The notes beneath the pieces were generated by a model. It ran no database searches. It was not told the DNA's origin and saw nothing but the letters and a program-made list of their open reading frames with translations. The translations under genes and the position numbers were made by a program. From JANMMJ01 sp964543235 (GTDB taxonomy: Bacteria; Pseudomonadota; Alphaproteobacteria; Rhizobiales; Aestuariivirgaceae): DNA of 6,317 nucleotides. Positions 6,157 through 6,317 of this stretch are shown here, in pieces. The stretch is from assembly GCA_964543235.1 (NCBI GenBank), contig CAZIXE010000116.1:1-6317 (forward strand), given 5' to 3'. Every line of letters begins with the position of its first letter. Within the stretch, counting starts at the first letter, position 1.

Positions 6157-6202
6157 TGCTGGGCCCTCACCCGGTGTGGTCCTTGCGGACAGGAGTACGA
6201 CC

Positions 6203-6310
6203 ATGGCCGTCGAAAGAAACCAGTCTTACGGCTATTGCGCCCGGGCGGGCCACAACGTTTCCCTAGGCTCAGGACCTATTAATTCGCTTGCGGATCAGTT
6301 GCGGGTTTGA
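6203..6310 (+). CDS. Short reading frame with strong ribosome site; possible interrupted molybdoenzyme gene start
   Basis: ATG 6203 is preceded by AGGAG (6191-6195) at seven bases, the best ribosome site in the window. The frame opens MAVERNQSYGYCARAGHNVS and stops after 35 residues at 6308-6310. The SYGYCA segment resembles the start of the iron-sulfur domain of molybdopterin oxidoreductases, which commonly begin YGYCALC and continue with more cysteines and a VEDG stretch. Here the resemblance ends after about residue 13, and no further cysteine appears. Together with the upstream FixK/FNR-like box, this suggests an oxygen-controlled molybdoenzyme gene interrupted by foreign sequence somewhere between about 6240 and 6266. 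A short leader peptide or small protein is the alternative. Confidence refers to this being a real translated start. Confidence 0.45.
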   Translation: MAVERNQSYGYCARAGHNVSLGSGPINSLADQLRV

Positions 6311-6317
6311 TTCAAGG

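Noticed and set aside
6146..6175. ACCGGG/CCCGGT inverted repeat as a terminator for the LysR gene
   Set aside because: It has a 6-bp stem with an 18-base loop and no T-run after it, and it overlaps the stronger FixK/FNR-type match.
6307..6315. TTGATTCAA near the right edge as a second FNR/FixK box
   Set aside because: The TTGA and TCAA half-sites are separated by one base rather than six, so it cannot be that operator. It is a short palindrome only.

Overview
The window is GC-rich (about 60% by eye), with tightly packed genes and GTG as well as ATG starts. The 5' half of an alphaproteobacterial-type RNase P RNA and the gene content (DjlA-like co-chaperone coupled to an AmpD/AmiD-type amidase, a LysR regulator, a FixK/FNR-type operator) point to an alphaproteobacterium, most likely Hyphomicrobiales (Rhizobiales). 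This placement is inferred from features, not from a database match.

Layout. Positions 1-182 (minus) hold the 5' half of rnpB, cut by the window edge, with a good sigma70-type promoter at 188-216. Divergent from it, 353-1075 (plus) encodes a small RTX (GGxGxDxUx) calcium-binding repeat protein with an unusual 36-residue super-repeat. Converging on that gene is a large metal-dependent amidohydrolase of the YtcJ/AepA group (1090-2754, minus, GTG start). A small Sec-exported protein of unknown function follows at 2846-3304 (plus). Then comes a minus-strand trio, read right to left: a small two-helix membrane protein (5123-4794), a TerB plus J-domain protein of the DjlA group (4740-4048) and an N-acetylmuramoyl-L-alanine amidase with a C-terminal peptidoglycan-binding domain (4051-3311). 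The last two overlap by four bases (GTGA) and are probably translationally coupled. Divergent from the trio is a LysR-family regulator (5215-6126, plus) with a -10 box so close to its ATG that the mRNA may be leaderless.

The right end (6127-6317) is the least explained part. It contains a TTGAC-N4-ATCAA box of the FixK/FNR type and then a strong Shine-Dalgarno and ATG. The reading frame opens with residues that resemble the N-terminus of molybdopterin oxidoreductases (SYGYCA), loses the resemblance after about 13 codons and stops at codon 36. This could be an oxygen-regulated molybdoenzyme gene broken by an insertion.

How it fits together: the trio plus rnpB looks like a chromosomal envelope/housekeeping block. 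The RTX protein, the amidohydrolase and the secreted protein lie between the amidase and rnpB in mixed orientations and look like an accessory insertion. I see no complete novel defence or mobile system. The best leads are the RTX super-repeat and the right-hand end. No gap between annotated features exceeds 300 bases.
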